A stretch of 64,000 bases of DNA from assembly GCA_000431535.1 (NCBI GenBank), contig HF991825.1, positions 169,662-233,661 on the forward strand. Direction: 5' to 3'. This document shows positions 8,818 to 17,361 of the stretch, piece by piece. The DNA comes from Clostridium sp. CAG:678 (lineage in GTDB: Bacteria > Bacillota > Clostridia > Oscillospirales > Acutalibacteraceae). Within the stretch, counting starts at the first letter, position 1. Each line of letters starts with the position of its first letter. The notes beneath the pieces are model-generated. The model was not told where the DNA came from. It saw only the letters and a program-made list of their open reading frames with translations, and did no database searches. Both the position numbers and the translations under genes were made by a program.

Positions 8818-9534
8818 CTACTCTTTAGAAAAAGTAAATGCCGATTCAATAAATTTTAAAAGTTGGTTTACGATCTCGTCGTCATTCAGTTCGTCAATAT
8901 TTACGCCCGTGTAGATGGAAAGCCTTTCCATGTAATATTCGCATGTAAACGAAAATTGCAGCATCAAAAGCAGATTGTCAAGGAAAAAGGCAAACAGCCG
9001 CGGATTCAGGTCCTGCCGCACATCGCCGCTTGCAAGCGCCTGCGCGATCGCGGTGATATAGATGCGGCTTGTCTGCCCCTCTATTTCCCGTGCGTAGGCA
9101 ACGGCGCGTTCGCCGTCTTTTTCCGCGGTAATCTCATTATAAAGCTTTATATAGTTTTTGTATTCTCTGGAAAGTTCACAGGTTGCCCTGATCACCATTT
9201 CCGCTTTTTTCAGAAGTTTGTTGTTGCTTTTCATGATCTCTTCCAGAGTTTCACGCAGGATCACCATTCCCATTGAAATACATTCAAGAAACAGATCCTC
9301 TTTCGTTGCAAAATATTTATACATAAGGCCTATGCTTATGCCCACGTTTTTTGCAATGATGTTTATATTTGCGTTTTTATAACCCTTGGAGGAGAATTCT
9401 TCAATGGCGATTTCCAGTATTTCCTTCTGGCGTTTTTCGGAAAGTTTTTCAAACGCCTCTTTATGATATGTGCCTGCCATTTTATTAAATTTTGTATGTT
9501 TGCACAAAGCATTTGCTTTTTGATTGTGCAACAC
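8818..9534 (-). CDS. TetR/AcrR-family transcriptional regulator
   Basis: The N-terminal helix-turn-helix is clear: EILEIAIEEFSSKGYKNAN, then INIIAKNVGISIGLMYKYF and TKEDLF. The rest (about 80-235) is the variable ligand-binding helical domain. On the minus strand GGGAGGA lies eight bases before a GTG at 9534, which is why I chose that start; a TTG at 9540 is only two bases from the site, and an ATG at 9480 (MAGTYHKEAF) matches the usual family start but has no ribosome site. It is divergent from the aminotransferase gene, and two matching palindromes lie in the shared region, so it probably represses that promoter and perhaps its own. Confidence 0.9.
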   Translation of the reverse strand: MLHNQKANALCKHTKFNKMAGTYHKEAFEKLSEKRQKEILEIAIEEFSSKGYKNANINIIAKNVGISIGLMYKYFATKEDLFLECISMGMVILRETLEEIMKSNNKLLKKAEMVIRATCELSREYKNYIKLYNEITAEKDGERAVAYAREIEGQTSRIYITAIAQALASGDVRQDLNPRLFAFFLDNLLLMLQFSFTCEYYMERLSIYTGVNIDELNDDEIVNQLLKFIESAFTFSKE

Positions 9535-9642
9535 ACACAAATCCTCCCGCCTATCTAAGAATATATTGTAAATATACTAACACGAATTTATGAATCTTGC
9601 AAGAATTTGAACAAATTTTCACAAAAAAAATAGAATTGAGGT

Positions 9643-9670
9643 TTGACAAATCATTAAAAAGTGATATACT
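9643..9670 (+). promoter_or_regulatory. Promoter of the aminotransferase gene
   Basis: TTGACA (9643-9648), a 16-bp spacer and TATACT (9665-9670). The expected start of transcription, about 9677, lies just upstream of the two operator palindromes. Confidence 0.8.
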
Positions 9671-9685
9671 TAAATAGTAATTTGT

Positions 9686-9727
9686 GTGAGTAATCGCTCA
9701 CGTCTAAAAAGGTGAGCAACCGCTCAC
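9686..9727 (+). promoter_or_regulatory. Two tandem TetR-type operators
   Basis: Two 16-bp sites, GTGAGTAATCGCTCAC (9686-9701) and GTGAGCAACCGCTCAC (9712-9727), share the arms GTGAG/CTCAC with a six-base centre and are 26 bp apart start to start. They lie between the promoter and the ribosome site of the aminotransferase gene, where a bound repressor would block elongation. The adjacent divergent TetR gene is the obvious candidate ligand (inference). Confidence 0.72.
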
Positions 9728-9755
9728 AATGCATTTTTTAAGGAGGAATTTATAA

Positions 9756-11240
9756 ATGGATACAAGATTCGCCATCACAGAGTATCCTGATGCAGCCGTG
9801 CTTACAGCTCAGCTGGACGCGCTCATCAAAAAGCCAATCTATTCTATCAGCAGAAAGGCCCTTAAAGAATATGAGGATGAATATTTTGCCAAGAAGTGCA
9901 AAAAGTCTAAGGAAATGATCGAAGAAGCCAAAACAATCATTCCCGGCGGCGTGCAGCATAACCTTGCTTTCAACTATCCTTTCCCGATCGTAATGGTAAA
10001 GGCAAAAGGCAACAGACTCTATGATATTGACGGTAATGAGTATTTTGACTTCCTGCAGGCAGGCGGCCCCACCATTATCGGTTCCAATGATGATGTTGTT
10101 AAAAATAAAGTTATAGAACTTCTGGAGGATTGCGGCCCTTCAACAGGTCTTTTCCATCCGTATGAATACAAACTTGCCAAGAAAATCTCCGAATGCGTGC
10201 CTTCTGTAGAGATGTTCCGTATGCTCGGCTCCGGCACAGAGGCCTGCATGTGCGCAGTTCGTGTTGCCCGTCTTGCCACCCGTCATAAGAATATCATTAA
10301 AATGGGCGGCGCCTACCACGGCTGGTCAGATCAGCTTGCGTGGGGCATGCGTGTTCCCGGAACAATGAACACACAATCACACGGTGTTCCGCTTTTCGTT
10401 TTCAAGCACACGCAGGAATTCTTCCCGAATGATCTGAAGAGCCTGGAAAGAAAACTGATCCTCAACAAATTCCGCGGCGGCACTGCGGCTGTATTCATTG
10501 AGCCGTGCGGCCCTGAATCCGCAACCCGTCCGGTTGATAAAGACTTCCCGAAGGGCGTTCAGGCGCTCTGCCGCAAATACGGCGCGCTGCTTGTTTGTGA
10601 TGAGGTTGTTACAGGTTTCCGTATCGGCCTTTCCGGTGCGCAGGGTTATTATGGCATTGATCCCGATATCACGATCTTCGGCAAGATCATTGCCGGCGGT
10701 TATCCGGGCGCAGGCGGCATAGGCGGCCACAAAGAAGTTATGAAGTACCTCGGCGCAGGTCTGGATAAAACAGAAGGCAAGAAGATACATAAGGCAATGT
10801 GCGGCGGCACAATGGCTGCTACGCCGATCTCCTGCTGCGCGGGTTATACCGTAATCTGCGAGATTGAAAAGAGAAACGCTTGCCAGAAAGCCGGCCAGAT
10901 GGCAGACCGTCTTGTAAAAGGCATTAACGAATCCATCAAGAAGCATGATCTTCCGTTCGTATGCTACAATATCGGTTCTATCTGCCACCTGCATACGGTT
11001 GCCACTATGCACTTCAGAGTTGATCTGAGAAGGCCGTGGACCATTCCGTATGTTCTGAAGCAGACAAGTATCCGTCAAACAGAAATGCAGTATATGGGCG
11101 CTGCTTATATGGCTGAAGGCCTTGTAACGCTTGCCGGTTCACGTCTTTATACTTCCGCCGCTTACACGGAAGAGGACATTGACGAATGTGTTCGTCGTTT
11201 TGACAAAGTTCTTTCCAAGTGCGAAAAAATCGATTATTAA
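9756..11240 (+). CDS. Class III PLP-dependent aminotransferase
   Basis: The 494-residue protein is related to glutamate-1-semialdehyde aminomutase and to beta-alanine/omega-amino-acid transaminases. Seen: FDFLQAGGPTIIG, the PLP phosphate segment GSGTEACMCAVRVAR, GAYHGWSD, IEPCG, CDEVVTGFR, and the PLP lysine K310 in IFGKIIAGGYPGAGGIGG. An extra N-terminal helical stretch of about 55 residues comes before the usual core start (TIIPGGVQHN). AAGGAGG lies upstream of the ATG. Substrate is unknown; malonate semialdehyde from the inositol branch is one possibility, another is an amino-polyol linked to the neighbouring FGGY kinase and class II aldolase. A terminator separates it from the aldolase gene. 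Confidence 0.87.
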   Translation: MDTRFAITEYPDAAVLTAQLDALIKKPIYSISRKALKEYEDEYFAKKCKKSKEMIEEAKTIIPGGVQHNLAFNYPFPIVMVKAKGNRLYDIDGNEYFDFLQAGGPTIIGSNDDVVKNKVIELLEDCGPSTGLFHPYEYKLAKKISECVPSVEMFRMLGSGTEACMCAVRVARLATRHKNIIKMGGAYHGWSDQLAWGMRVPGTMNTQSHGVPLFVFKHTQEFFPNDLKSLERKLILNKFRGGTAAVFIEPCGPESATRPVDKDFPKGVQALCRKYGALLVCDEVVTGFRIGLSGAQGYYGIDPDITIFGKIIAGGYPGAGGIGGHKEVMKYLGAGLDKTEGKKIHKAMCGGTMAATPISCCAGYTVICEIEKRNACQKAGQMADRLVKGINESIKKHDLPFVCYNIGSICHLHTVATMHFRVDLRRPWTIPYVLKQTSIRQTEMQYMGAAYMAEGLVTLAGSRLYTSAAYTEEDIDECVRRFDKVLSKCEKIDY

Positions 11241-11251
11241 TTAAATGATCC

Positions 11252-11288
11252 TAAGGGCGGTTTACGGCTGTTTACCGCCCTTATCGGC
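11252..11288 (+). terminator. Terminator or attenuator between aminotransferase and aldolase genes
   Basis: A perfect 10-bp stem (11252-11261 with 11274-11283) is followed by TCGGCTTTT. It begins 12 bases after the aminotransferase stop; read-through into the aldolase gene is likely partial. Confidence 0.75.
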
Positions 11289-11365
11289 TTTTAAAGAATA
11301 TTATGTAAATACGGCTTTTCCAAGTCGTATTTTGCGTTCACTTCTTTTAAGGGGAAAGGAATACT

Positions 11366-12580
11366 ATGGCTTACGAAATTGAAGAAGCAAAAAAACTTGT
11401 AATCGAAGCCGGTAAAAAACTGATTGAAACCGGCCTTATCGCGCGCACCTGGGGCAATGTTTCCGCGCGTATATCAGATACTCAGTTTGTGATCACACCG
11501 TCCGGCAGAGCTTATGAAACGCTTACACCGGATGAACTGGTTGTTGTTAATATTGAGGATTGCTCCTATGAAGGGGATATCAAACCATCTTCCGAAAAAG
11601 GCGTTCACGCCGCGGCTTACAGGCATCATCCCACCGTTGATTTTGTGATTCATACCCATCAGAAATATGCTACGATCGTCAGCATTACGGGTATGGAGAT
11701 CAGAAATGTGTATAAGGATCTCAGGCCTGTTCTCGGCGATAAGGTTCCTGTTGCCGATTATGCGATGTCCACAACGGAATCCCTGCGCAAAAAGGTTGAG
11801 ATGTGCATTATGATGAACCCCGCGGCAAGAGCAATCATGCTGATGCACCACGGCACGCTTTGTATGGGCGATTCCTATGAGCACGCTTTTGAACTTGCGG
11901 ATAAACTTGAGGAATGCTGTAAACGCGTGATCAAGGACAATTATATGCGCTATTCCTGGGCGGATAAATACAGCGAAGCGGATAAACTCAATTATTATCT
12001 GAATAAAGTTAAGGCGGGCAGCATGCCGGAATCCATCTGCGATCTTGGCTCATCCGTAAGAAACGGAAATATGTTTACGCTTACGGTTGGCGGTGAAACG
12101 GTGGATGTGGATCTGGAGACCTGCCTCGGTATCAACGGCATTGCGCCGAAATGCGCAAAGATCCATAAGGCAATCTATGATCATCAGAATGTTTCTATCA
12201 TTAAGCATATTACAGATCCATATGCCGTTGCTTATTCCTGCACGGGCGAGGATATGCTGCCTATGATCGATGATTTTGCCCAGATCGTTGGCGTTGATGT
12301 TAAAAACTGCGCGTGGATAGACGGCGATACGGATGAATGCGCCGCAAAGATCGGCAAAGCCGCATCTGGCAGAAACGCAGTTATTATTGACGGAAACGGC
12401 GCGCTTGTTTTCGGTAATAATGAGGGCGATATGCAGGCGCTGGAGATCATTATGGATAAGGGCTGTGAAGCCGCTGTGGATGTGAATATCTTTAACCGCG
12501 AGCATTATGTTCCCAAAATGGAATGTTTCCTTATGCGTACGGTATATCTTGCCAAATATTCTAAGCAGATCAATAAATGA
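11366..12580 (+). CDS. Double-domain class II aldolase/adducin family protein
   Basis: The 404-residue protein is about twice the usual length of a class II (fuculose-phosphate-type) aldolase. The first half (1-205) is a full domain: GNVSAR, ITPSGR near residue 48, the zinc pair HTH (H96, H98) and the third zinc His in MLMHHGTLCMG (H161/H162). The second half (about 235-395) repeats the fold (GINGIAPKCAKIHKAIY, IDGNGALVFGNNEGDMQALE) but has no HTH-type pair: the matching place reads IIKHITDPYAVAY. It is probably a degenerate or regulatory copy. The usual reaction is reversible cleavage of a phosphorylated sugar to DHAP or glycolaldehyde plus an aldehyde. GGGGAAAGG lies before the ATG. Confidence 0.85.
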   Translation: MAYEIEEAKKLVIEAGKKLIETGLIARTWGNVSARISDTQFVITPSGRAYETLTPDELVVVNIEDCSYEGDIKPSSEKGVHAAAYRHHPTVDFVIHTHQKYATIVSITGMEIRNVYKDLRPVLGDKVPVADYAMSTTESLRKKVEMCIMMNPAARAIMLMHHGTLCMGDSYEHAFELADKLEECCKRVIKDNYMRYSWADKYSEADKLNYYLNKVKAGSMPESICDLGSSVRNGNMFTLTVGGETVDVDLETCLGINGIAPKCAKIHKAIYDHQNVSIIKHITDPYAVAYSCTGEDMLPMIDDFAQIVGVDVKNCAWIDGDTDECAAKIGKAASGRNAVIIDGNGALVFGNNEGDMQALEIIMDKGCEAAVDVNIFNREHYVPKMECFLMRTVYLAKYSKQINK

Positions 12581-12632
12581 TCCGCATCTCGGAAAATATT
12601 GTAAAAATTATACAGTTTGATCGTTTTGCAAA

Positions 12633-12661
12633 TTGAAATTTTGGGCGGTCTGTGGTATAAT
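12633..12661 (+). promoter_or_regulatory. Promoter of the riboswitch/P-type ATPase transcript
   Basis: TTGAAA (12633-12638), a 17-bp spacer and TATAAT (12656-12661); the start would be near 12668, exactly at the 5' strand of the riboswitch P1 stem. Confidence 0.88.
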
Positions 12662-12668
12662 AAAATCA

Positions 12669-12758
12669 ATATGAGGGAGTAATTCCGCACTTCTTGTGTG
12701 CGCTAAATCAACATCATGCTTTTTAAGCTGGTTTAGTTTTAAAGAATGAGACTCGTAT
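12669..12758 (+). ncRNA. Probable yybP-ykoY (manganese) riboswitch aptamer
   Basis: P1 forms between AUAUGAG (12669-12675) and CUCGUAU (12752-12758). Directly inside P1 are GGAGUAA on the 5' side and AAUGAGA on the 3' side, matching the GGGGAGUA and GNNAGAC conserved parts of yybP-ykoY RNAs as I recall them. Two arms follow: a short hairpin (CGCAC/GUGCG near 12687-12702) and a longer arm closed by CUAAAUC/GGUUUAG (about 12703-12735) with an inner GCUU/AAGC stem. The family senses Mn2+ and often precedes metal-exporting P-type ATPases, which is the gene here. Confidence 0.72.
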
Positions 12759-12788
12759 ATGGTAGGAATACTATATACGAGTTTTTTT
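12751..12788 (+). terminator. Riboswitch expression platform: intrinsic terminator
   Basis: A perfect 10-bp stem (12751-12760 with 12773-12782) is followed by seven T. Its 5' arm contains the 3' strand of P1 (12752-12758), so P1 and terminator exclude each other: ligand-stabilised P1 would let transcription continue (an ON switch). Confidence 0.85.
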
Positions 12789-12875
12789 ACTTTTACCCCC
12801 CCTCATTTGCGTGTCTCTGCCGGCTGCCGCAGAAGCGCATCGTATTTTCGGCAGCCGGAAAGGCTTGTGAATCAA

Positions 12876-15524
12876 ATGAAAGAATATCTGCAGGATTGCA
12901 AAGTTGTTTTAAACGAGCAAAAAAGTTCCGTAGACGGGCTTTCTGCGGATGAAGCACAAAAACGTCTTGCGGAAAACGGCAGAAACAAATTGCAGGAAGG
13001 CAAAAAGGAATCCCTGCTGCACCGGTTTATCATGGAGTTTACGGATCCCATGACGATCATTCTGATCGTTGCCGCCGTTGTTTCGGCGATCACTTCCGCT
13101 TATGAGAAAGAATTTCCGGCGGATGTGATTATCATCCTGCTTGTTGTTTTGATCAACGCCGTGCTCGGCGTATATCAGGAAACAAAAGCGGAAAAGGCAA
13201 TCGATGCCTTGCAGGAGATCGCCGCGGCTAAGAGCAAAGTTAAGCGCGGAGGAAAACTGCAGATCGTTCCGTCAGAAGAACTGGTAACCGGCGATGTTGT
13301 GGTTTTGGAAGCGGGAGACAGCGTCCCGGCGGACTGCCGCATCCTGAACTGTGCCTCCATGAAGATCGAGGAATCGGCGCTGACCGGTGAGTCCGTACCC
13401 GTTGATAAGCAGTCTGAAACGCTGCCGGACGAAGGGGAAGTTCCGCTCGGCGACCGTAAAAATATGTGCTATATGGGTTCGAATGTGGTTTACGGGCACG
13501 GCGAGGCAGTCGTGACCGCAACAGGCATGAATACGGAAATGGGCAAGATTGCCGGGGCGCTGAATGACGCGAAAGAGGGAGAAACACCGCTGCAAATCAA
13601 ACTCAATCAGCTTTCCAAGGTGCTATCCTATCTGGTGCTCGGCATCTGTGTTTTTATCTTCGTTCTGGATATTATCCGTAATATCACCAGCGGTCAGGCG
13701 CTGACTTTTGATACAATGCTGGATACCTTTATGGTAGCCGTTTCGCTTGCTGTTGCCGCCATTCCGGAGGGCCTTGCAACGGTTGTTACCATCGTGCTTT
13801 CCATCGGCGTAACAAAAATGAGCAAGCGCAACGCCGTGGTGCGCCGCCTTACCGCGGTTGAAACGCTCGGCTGCACACAGATTATCTGTTCAGATAAAAC
13901 GGGTACGCTTACGCAGAATAAGATGACCGTTACCGATTTTAAGGGCGACAGCGAAAAACTGATCGCGCAGGCCATGGCGCTCTGTTCGGATGCCGTTTTG
14001 GAAGACGGCGTTGTCAAAGGCGAGCCGACGGAGGCTGCGCTCGTGGAATGGGCAAAAAAACTGGAACTGCCGAAAAATGAACTGGAATTGGAATTTCCGC
14101 GTGTTGCTGAGGCGCCGTTTGACTCAGAAAGAAAAATGATGTCCACCGTTCATTCTTCGCTCAATAAAGGATATATCCAGTATACAAAAGGCGCCCCCGA
14201 TGTGGTGCTCAGTGTGTGTGATCAGGCGCTCATCAACGGCAGAAGAGTGCCGATGACGGAGGAAGTGAAAAACCGGATCCTGGCTCAAAACAAGGAAATG
14301 GCGGATAAGGCGCTGCGCGTGCTTGCCGTTGCCATGAAGGCATATCCTAAGATGCCGGAGGATGCGTCTGCCGCTTCCCTTGAAAGCGGCTTGTGTTTCA
14401 TTGGTCTTGCCGGCATGATCGACCCGGTGCGCCCGGAGGCGGTGGACGCCATTAAAGAGGCGCAGGAGGCAGGTATTCGGCCTATCATGATCACCGGCGA
14501 CCATAAGGATACTGCGGTTGCCATAGCCAAAGAACTTGGTATCGCAACGGATGCATCCCAGGCGATCACGGGCGTGGAACTCAATTCCATATCTGATGAA
14601 CAGCTTGAAAAGGATATTGAAAAATACAGCGTATATGCGCGTGTTCAGCCGGAACATAAAGTAAGAATTGTAAATGCGTGGCGCAAAAACGGCAAAGTAA
14701 CGGCGATGACGGGCGACGGCGTCAATGACGCGCCCTCCATCAAAAATGCTGATATCGGCATCGGTATGGGCATAACGGGCACCGATGTTACTAAGAATGT
14801 TGCCGATATGGTGCTTGCGGACGATAATTTTGCCACGATCGTTTCCGCCGTGGAAGAGGGCAGAAGAATCTATGATAATATCAGAAAATCCATTCAGTTT
14901 CTGCTGTCTTCCAACCTTTCGGAAGTGCTTACGATATTCATCGCCACGCTTGCAGGCTTTGTGGTTCTGGAACCTGTGCACCTGCTTTGGATCAATCTGA
15001 TCACAGATTCTTTCCCTGCAATGGCGCTGGGCGTGGAAAAGGGCGAGCCGGATATTATGAAACGCGCCCCCAGAAACAGTAAGGACGGCATTTTTGCCGG
15101 CGGTATGGGTATTGACGTGGTTTGGCAGGGTCTGATGGTCTCCGTGGTTACCTTGCTTGCGTATTACGCGGGTATGCATCTTGCGCACGGAACGGATGAA
15201 TTTGTGCACCAAAACGGAATGACTATGGCTTTTCTGACCCTTTCTCTGGCGGAGATCTTCCATTCGTTCAATATGCGTGCAAGGCGTGAATCCATATTCC
15301 GGTTAAAAACGCATAATAAATTCCTTTACGGCGCTATGGCACTAAGTCTTGTGCTCACAACGCTTGTGATCTATGTGCCGTTTCTTTCGAATGCGTTTGA
15401 TTTTGCTGCGATCTCCGCGCTGGAATATCTGATCTCCATTCTGCTTGCCTTTATGGTGATTCCAATTGTGGAACTGGTAAAACTGATCCAAAGATCTACA
15501 GAAAAACGCAGATCGCAAAAATAA
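12876..15524 (+). CDS. Cation-translocating P-type ATPase (Ca2+/Mn2+ type)
   Basis: A P2-type ATPase of 882 residues that moves divalent cations across the membrane, most likely outward. Seen: N-terminal cation-ATPase domain (LSADEAQKRLAENGRNKL), actuator TGES (LTGESVPVDK), PEGLA in M4, phosphorylation motif SDKTGTLTQNK with D340, KGAPD, and MTGDGVNDAPSIKNADIGIGMG; M6 keeps INLITDSFPAMALG with Asn and Asp of the Ca/Mn site. Upstream ATGs at 12746 and 12759 fall in the riboswitch terminator, so I start at ATG 12876 (GGAAAGG 12 bases upstream; a GTG at 12870 is an alternative). The manganese-type riboswitch suggests Mn2+ efflux. In M4, PEGLP of most relatives is PEGLA. Confidence 0.93.
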   Translation: MKEYLQDCKVVLNEQKSSVDGLSADEAQKRLAENGRNKLQEGKKESLLHRFIMEFTDPMTIILIVAAVVSAITSAYEKEFPADVIIILLVVLINAVLGVYQETKAEKAIDALQEIAAAKSKVKRGGKLQIVPSEELVTGDVVVLEAGDSVPADCRILNCASMKIEESALTGESVPVDKQSETLPDEGEVPLGDRKNMCYMGSNVVYGHGEAVVTATGMNTEMGKIAGALNDAKEGETPLQIKLNQLSKVLSYLVLGICVFIFVLDIIRNITSGQALTFDTMLDTFMVAVSLAVAAIPEGLATVVTIVLSIGVTKMSKRNAVVRRLTAVETLGCTQIICSDKTGTLTQNKMTVTDFKGDSEKLIAQAMALCSDAVLEDGVVKGEPTEAALVEWAKKLELPKNELELEFPRVAEAPFDSERKMMSTVHSSLNKGYIQYTKGAPDVVLSVCDQALINGRRVPMTEEVKNRILAQNKEMADKALRVLAVAMKAYPKMPEDASAASLESGLCFIGLAGMIDPVRPEAVDAIKEAQEAGIRPIMITGDHKDTAVAIAKELGIATDASQAITGVELNSISDEQLEKDIEKYSVYARVQPEHKVRIVNAWRKNGKVTAMTGDGVNDAPSIKNADIGIGMGITGTDVTKNVADMVLADDNFATIVSAVEEGRRIYDNIRKSIQFLLSSNLSEVLTIFIATLAGFVVLEPVHLLWINLITDSFPAMALGVEKGEPDIMKRAPRNSKDGIFAGGMGIDVVWQGLMVSVVTLLAYYAGMHLAHGTDEFVHQNGMTMAFLTLSLAEIFHSFNMRARRESIFRLKTHNKFLYGAMALSLVLTTLVIYVPFLSNAFDFAAISALEYLISILLAFMVIPIVELVKLIQRSTEKRRSQK

Positions 15525-15532
15525 CCGATTTT

Positions 15533-15566
15533 GTTCCCCCTCCTGAAAACGGCGGGGGAACTTTTT
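15533..15566 (+). terminator. Terminator of the P-type ATPase gene
   Basis: GTTCCCCC (15533-15540) pairs with GGGGGAAC (15554-15561), followed by TTTTT. Confidence 0.85.
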
Positions 15567-15640
15567 ATGCCTTGCGAATGCGTTTTAAAATTTTTCTTTA
15601 TATTTTAAATTATATATGCTATTATATATGGTGGTGATTT

Positions 15641-17002
15641 ATGTTGGCGCTGAAAAAGAACGATGAAATCAAATTGAATATTGATTCCGTAACACCGCTC
15701 GGCAGCGCTGTCGGCAGGCATGAAGGCATGGCGGTTTTTGTAAGAAACGCCGTTCCGGGCGATGAAGTGCTGTGCCACATCATCAAAACTTCCAAAAATT
15801 ACGCGGTAGGAATTATAAAAGAAGTGCTGCGCCCTTCACCGGAAAGGCAGAAATCCGATTGCCCGGTGTCAGACCGGTGCGGCGGATGTGCTTTTCGGAA
15901 TATGGATTACGGCTTGGAACTTGCCGCAAAAAAAGATTTCGTTCAGCAGAATCTGCGCAGGATCGGGCATATTGATTTTGATGTAGAGGATATTATAGGG
16001 GCAGAGGATACACGCTTTTACAGAAATAAAGCGGAATACCCCGTAAGAATTGAAAACGGCAGTTTTACGGCAGGCTTTTACGCGTTTAAGAGCCACCGGA
16101 TCGTTCCGGCGTTTTCCTGCATGTTACAGCCGCCTGCGTTTTCAAAGGGTTTAAAGGCGTTTGAAAAGTGGGCGCTTGCAAGCGGCGCGGATTCTTATGA
16201 TGAAGCAAGCGGGAAAGGTCTGCTGCGGCACATCTATTTCAGAAAGGCGTTTGCAACCGGTCAGATCATGGCGTGCGCTGTGATCAACGGGGAGCAGATC
16301 CCGGATCCGGATTTGCTTATTTCTTTGCTGAAAGACGCTATGCCGGGGCTTCAGAGTGTTGCCGTCAATCGCAACAAAAGCAAAACAAATGTGATCTTGG
16401 GCAATGAAACAAAAATCATTTGGGGCAGCGAGAAAATCACGGATATTCTGCTTGGGAAAAAATTTGTGATCTCTCCGGAAAGTTTTTATCAGGTCAATCA
16501 TGACCAGTGTGAAAAGCTGTATGCCTGCGTTGCCGATTTTGCCGAACTGGCAGGCACAGAAACTGTTTTGGATATGTACTGCGGCGCCGGAACAATCGGG
16601 CTGACCCTTGCTCACCGGTGCAAAGCCCTCTATGGCGTGGAGATCGTGGATTCCGCAGTGAAAAACGCCCGTGAGAATGCGGCGATAAACGGCATAAGCA
16701 ATGCCGAATTTCTATGCGCGGATGCTTTTGACGGTGCGAAAATACTGACCGAAAAAGGCGTAAGACCCGATTTGGTTATTGTTGACCCGCCCAGAAAAGG
16801 CTGCCAAAAAGAGCTTTTTGATGTGATCGATTCATTAAAAGTGAAAAAAATCGTTTATGTTTCCTGCAACAGCGCCACGCTTGCGCGCGATTTGGAAATT
16901 CTGCAGCATAGGGGTTACCGGTTGAAACACCTGAAAGCGTTTGATCTGTTCCCACGCACCGCGCATGTGGAATGTTGCAGCCTGATTGTGAAAGAACAGT
17001 AA
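15641..17002 (+). CDS. rlmD: 23S rRNA uracil-C5 methyltransferase (RlmD/RumA family)
   Basis: It methylates a uracil of 23S rRNA at C5 using S-adenosylmethionine. The 453-residue protein has a TRAM domain (about 5-60), the iron-sulfur cysteines CPVSDRCGGC (about 76-85), a fold insertion, and the SAM domain with LDMYCGAGTIGLTLA, VIVDPPRKGC and the catalytic Cys in YVSCNSATLARDL. Length is normal. Clostridia often carry more than one paralogue, so the exact target base (U747 or U1939) is open. Its stop overlaps the next start (TAATG), so the two are translationally coupled. Confidence 0.92.
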   Translation: MLALKKNDEIKLNIDSVTPLGSAVGRHEGMAVFVRNAVPGDEVLCHIIKTSKNYAVGIIKEVLRPSPERQKSDCPVSDRCGGCAFRNMDYGLELAAKKDFVQQNLRRIGHIDFDVEDIIGAEDTRFYRNKAEYPVRIENGSFTAGFYAFKSHRIVPAFSCMLQPPAFSKGLKAFEKWALASGADSYDEASGKGLLRHIYFRKAFATGQIMACAVINGEQIPDPDLLISLLKDAMPGLQSVAVNRNKSKTNVILGNETKIIWGSEKITDILLGKKFVISPESFYQVNHDQCEKLYACVADFAELAGTETVLDMYCGAGTIGLTLAHRCKALYGVEIVDSAVKNARENAAINGISNAEFLCADAFDGAKILTEKGVRPDLVIVDPPRKGCQKELFDVIDSLKVKKIVYVSCNSATLARDLEILQHRGYRLKHLKAFDLFPRTAHVECCSLIVKEQ

Positions 17003-17310
17003 TGAAAAAGATTCTTGATGAAAAACTGGTTTATGAAATTTTGTCCGCGGTGGGGGAGATACCAAAAGGCAAAGTTGCCTCTTACGGGCAGATCGCAGCG
17101 CTCATCGGCAGAGAGAAAAATGCACGGCTTGTTGGGCGTGTGCTTAAAATGTCTGCATTCTACGGTGATTTTCCGTGCCATCGTGTTGTAAACCATGCCG
17201 GCAGAACGGCGCCGGGATGGGCGCAACAGAGAAGTCTGCTTGAAAACGAGGGCGTGGAATTCAAGCCAAACGGCTGTGTGGATATGAAAAGATTTATGTG
17301 GGACTGCTGA
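17002..17310 (+). CDS. Small MGMT-like DNA alkyltransferase family protein
   Basis: A 102-residue protein made only of the C-terminal MGMT DNA-binding fold: VYEILSAVGEIPKGKVASYGQIA, then GRVLKM and the active-site motif PCHRVV (Cys59). Alkyltransferase-like (ATL) proteins of this size usually have Trp in place of Cys; here Cys is kept, so direct repair of O6-alkylguanine is possible, without the N-terminal domain of Ogt. An upstream in-frame ATG at 16972 lies inside rlmD; the ATG overlapping the rlmD stop was chosen. It is part of the co-oriented run that continues to lepA. Confidence 0.86.
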   Translation: MKKILDEKLVYEILSAVGEIPKGKVASYGQIAALIGREKNARLVGRVLKMSAFYGDFPCHRVVNHAGRTAPGWAQQRSLLENEGVEFKPNGCVDMKRFMWDC

Positions 17311-17361
17311 TCTTCATATGTTTTTCGTTAAACTGAAATGTTAAAGGAAAGGATCGTAACT

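Noticed and set aside
12746..12875. Upstream ATG starts for the P-type ATPase
   Set aside because: They fall in the riboswitch terminator and have no ribosome site; the encoded extension has no family match.
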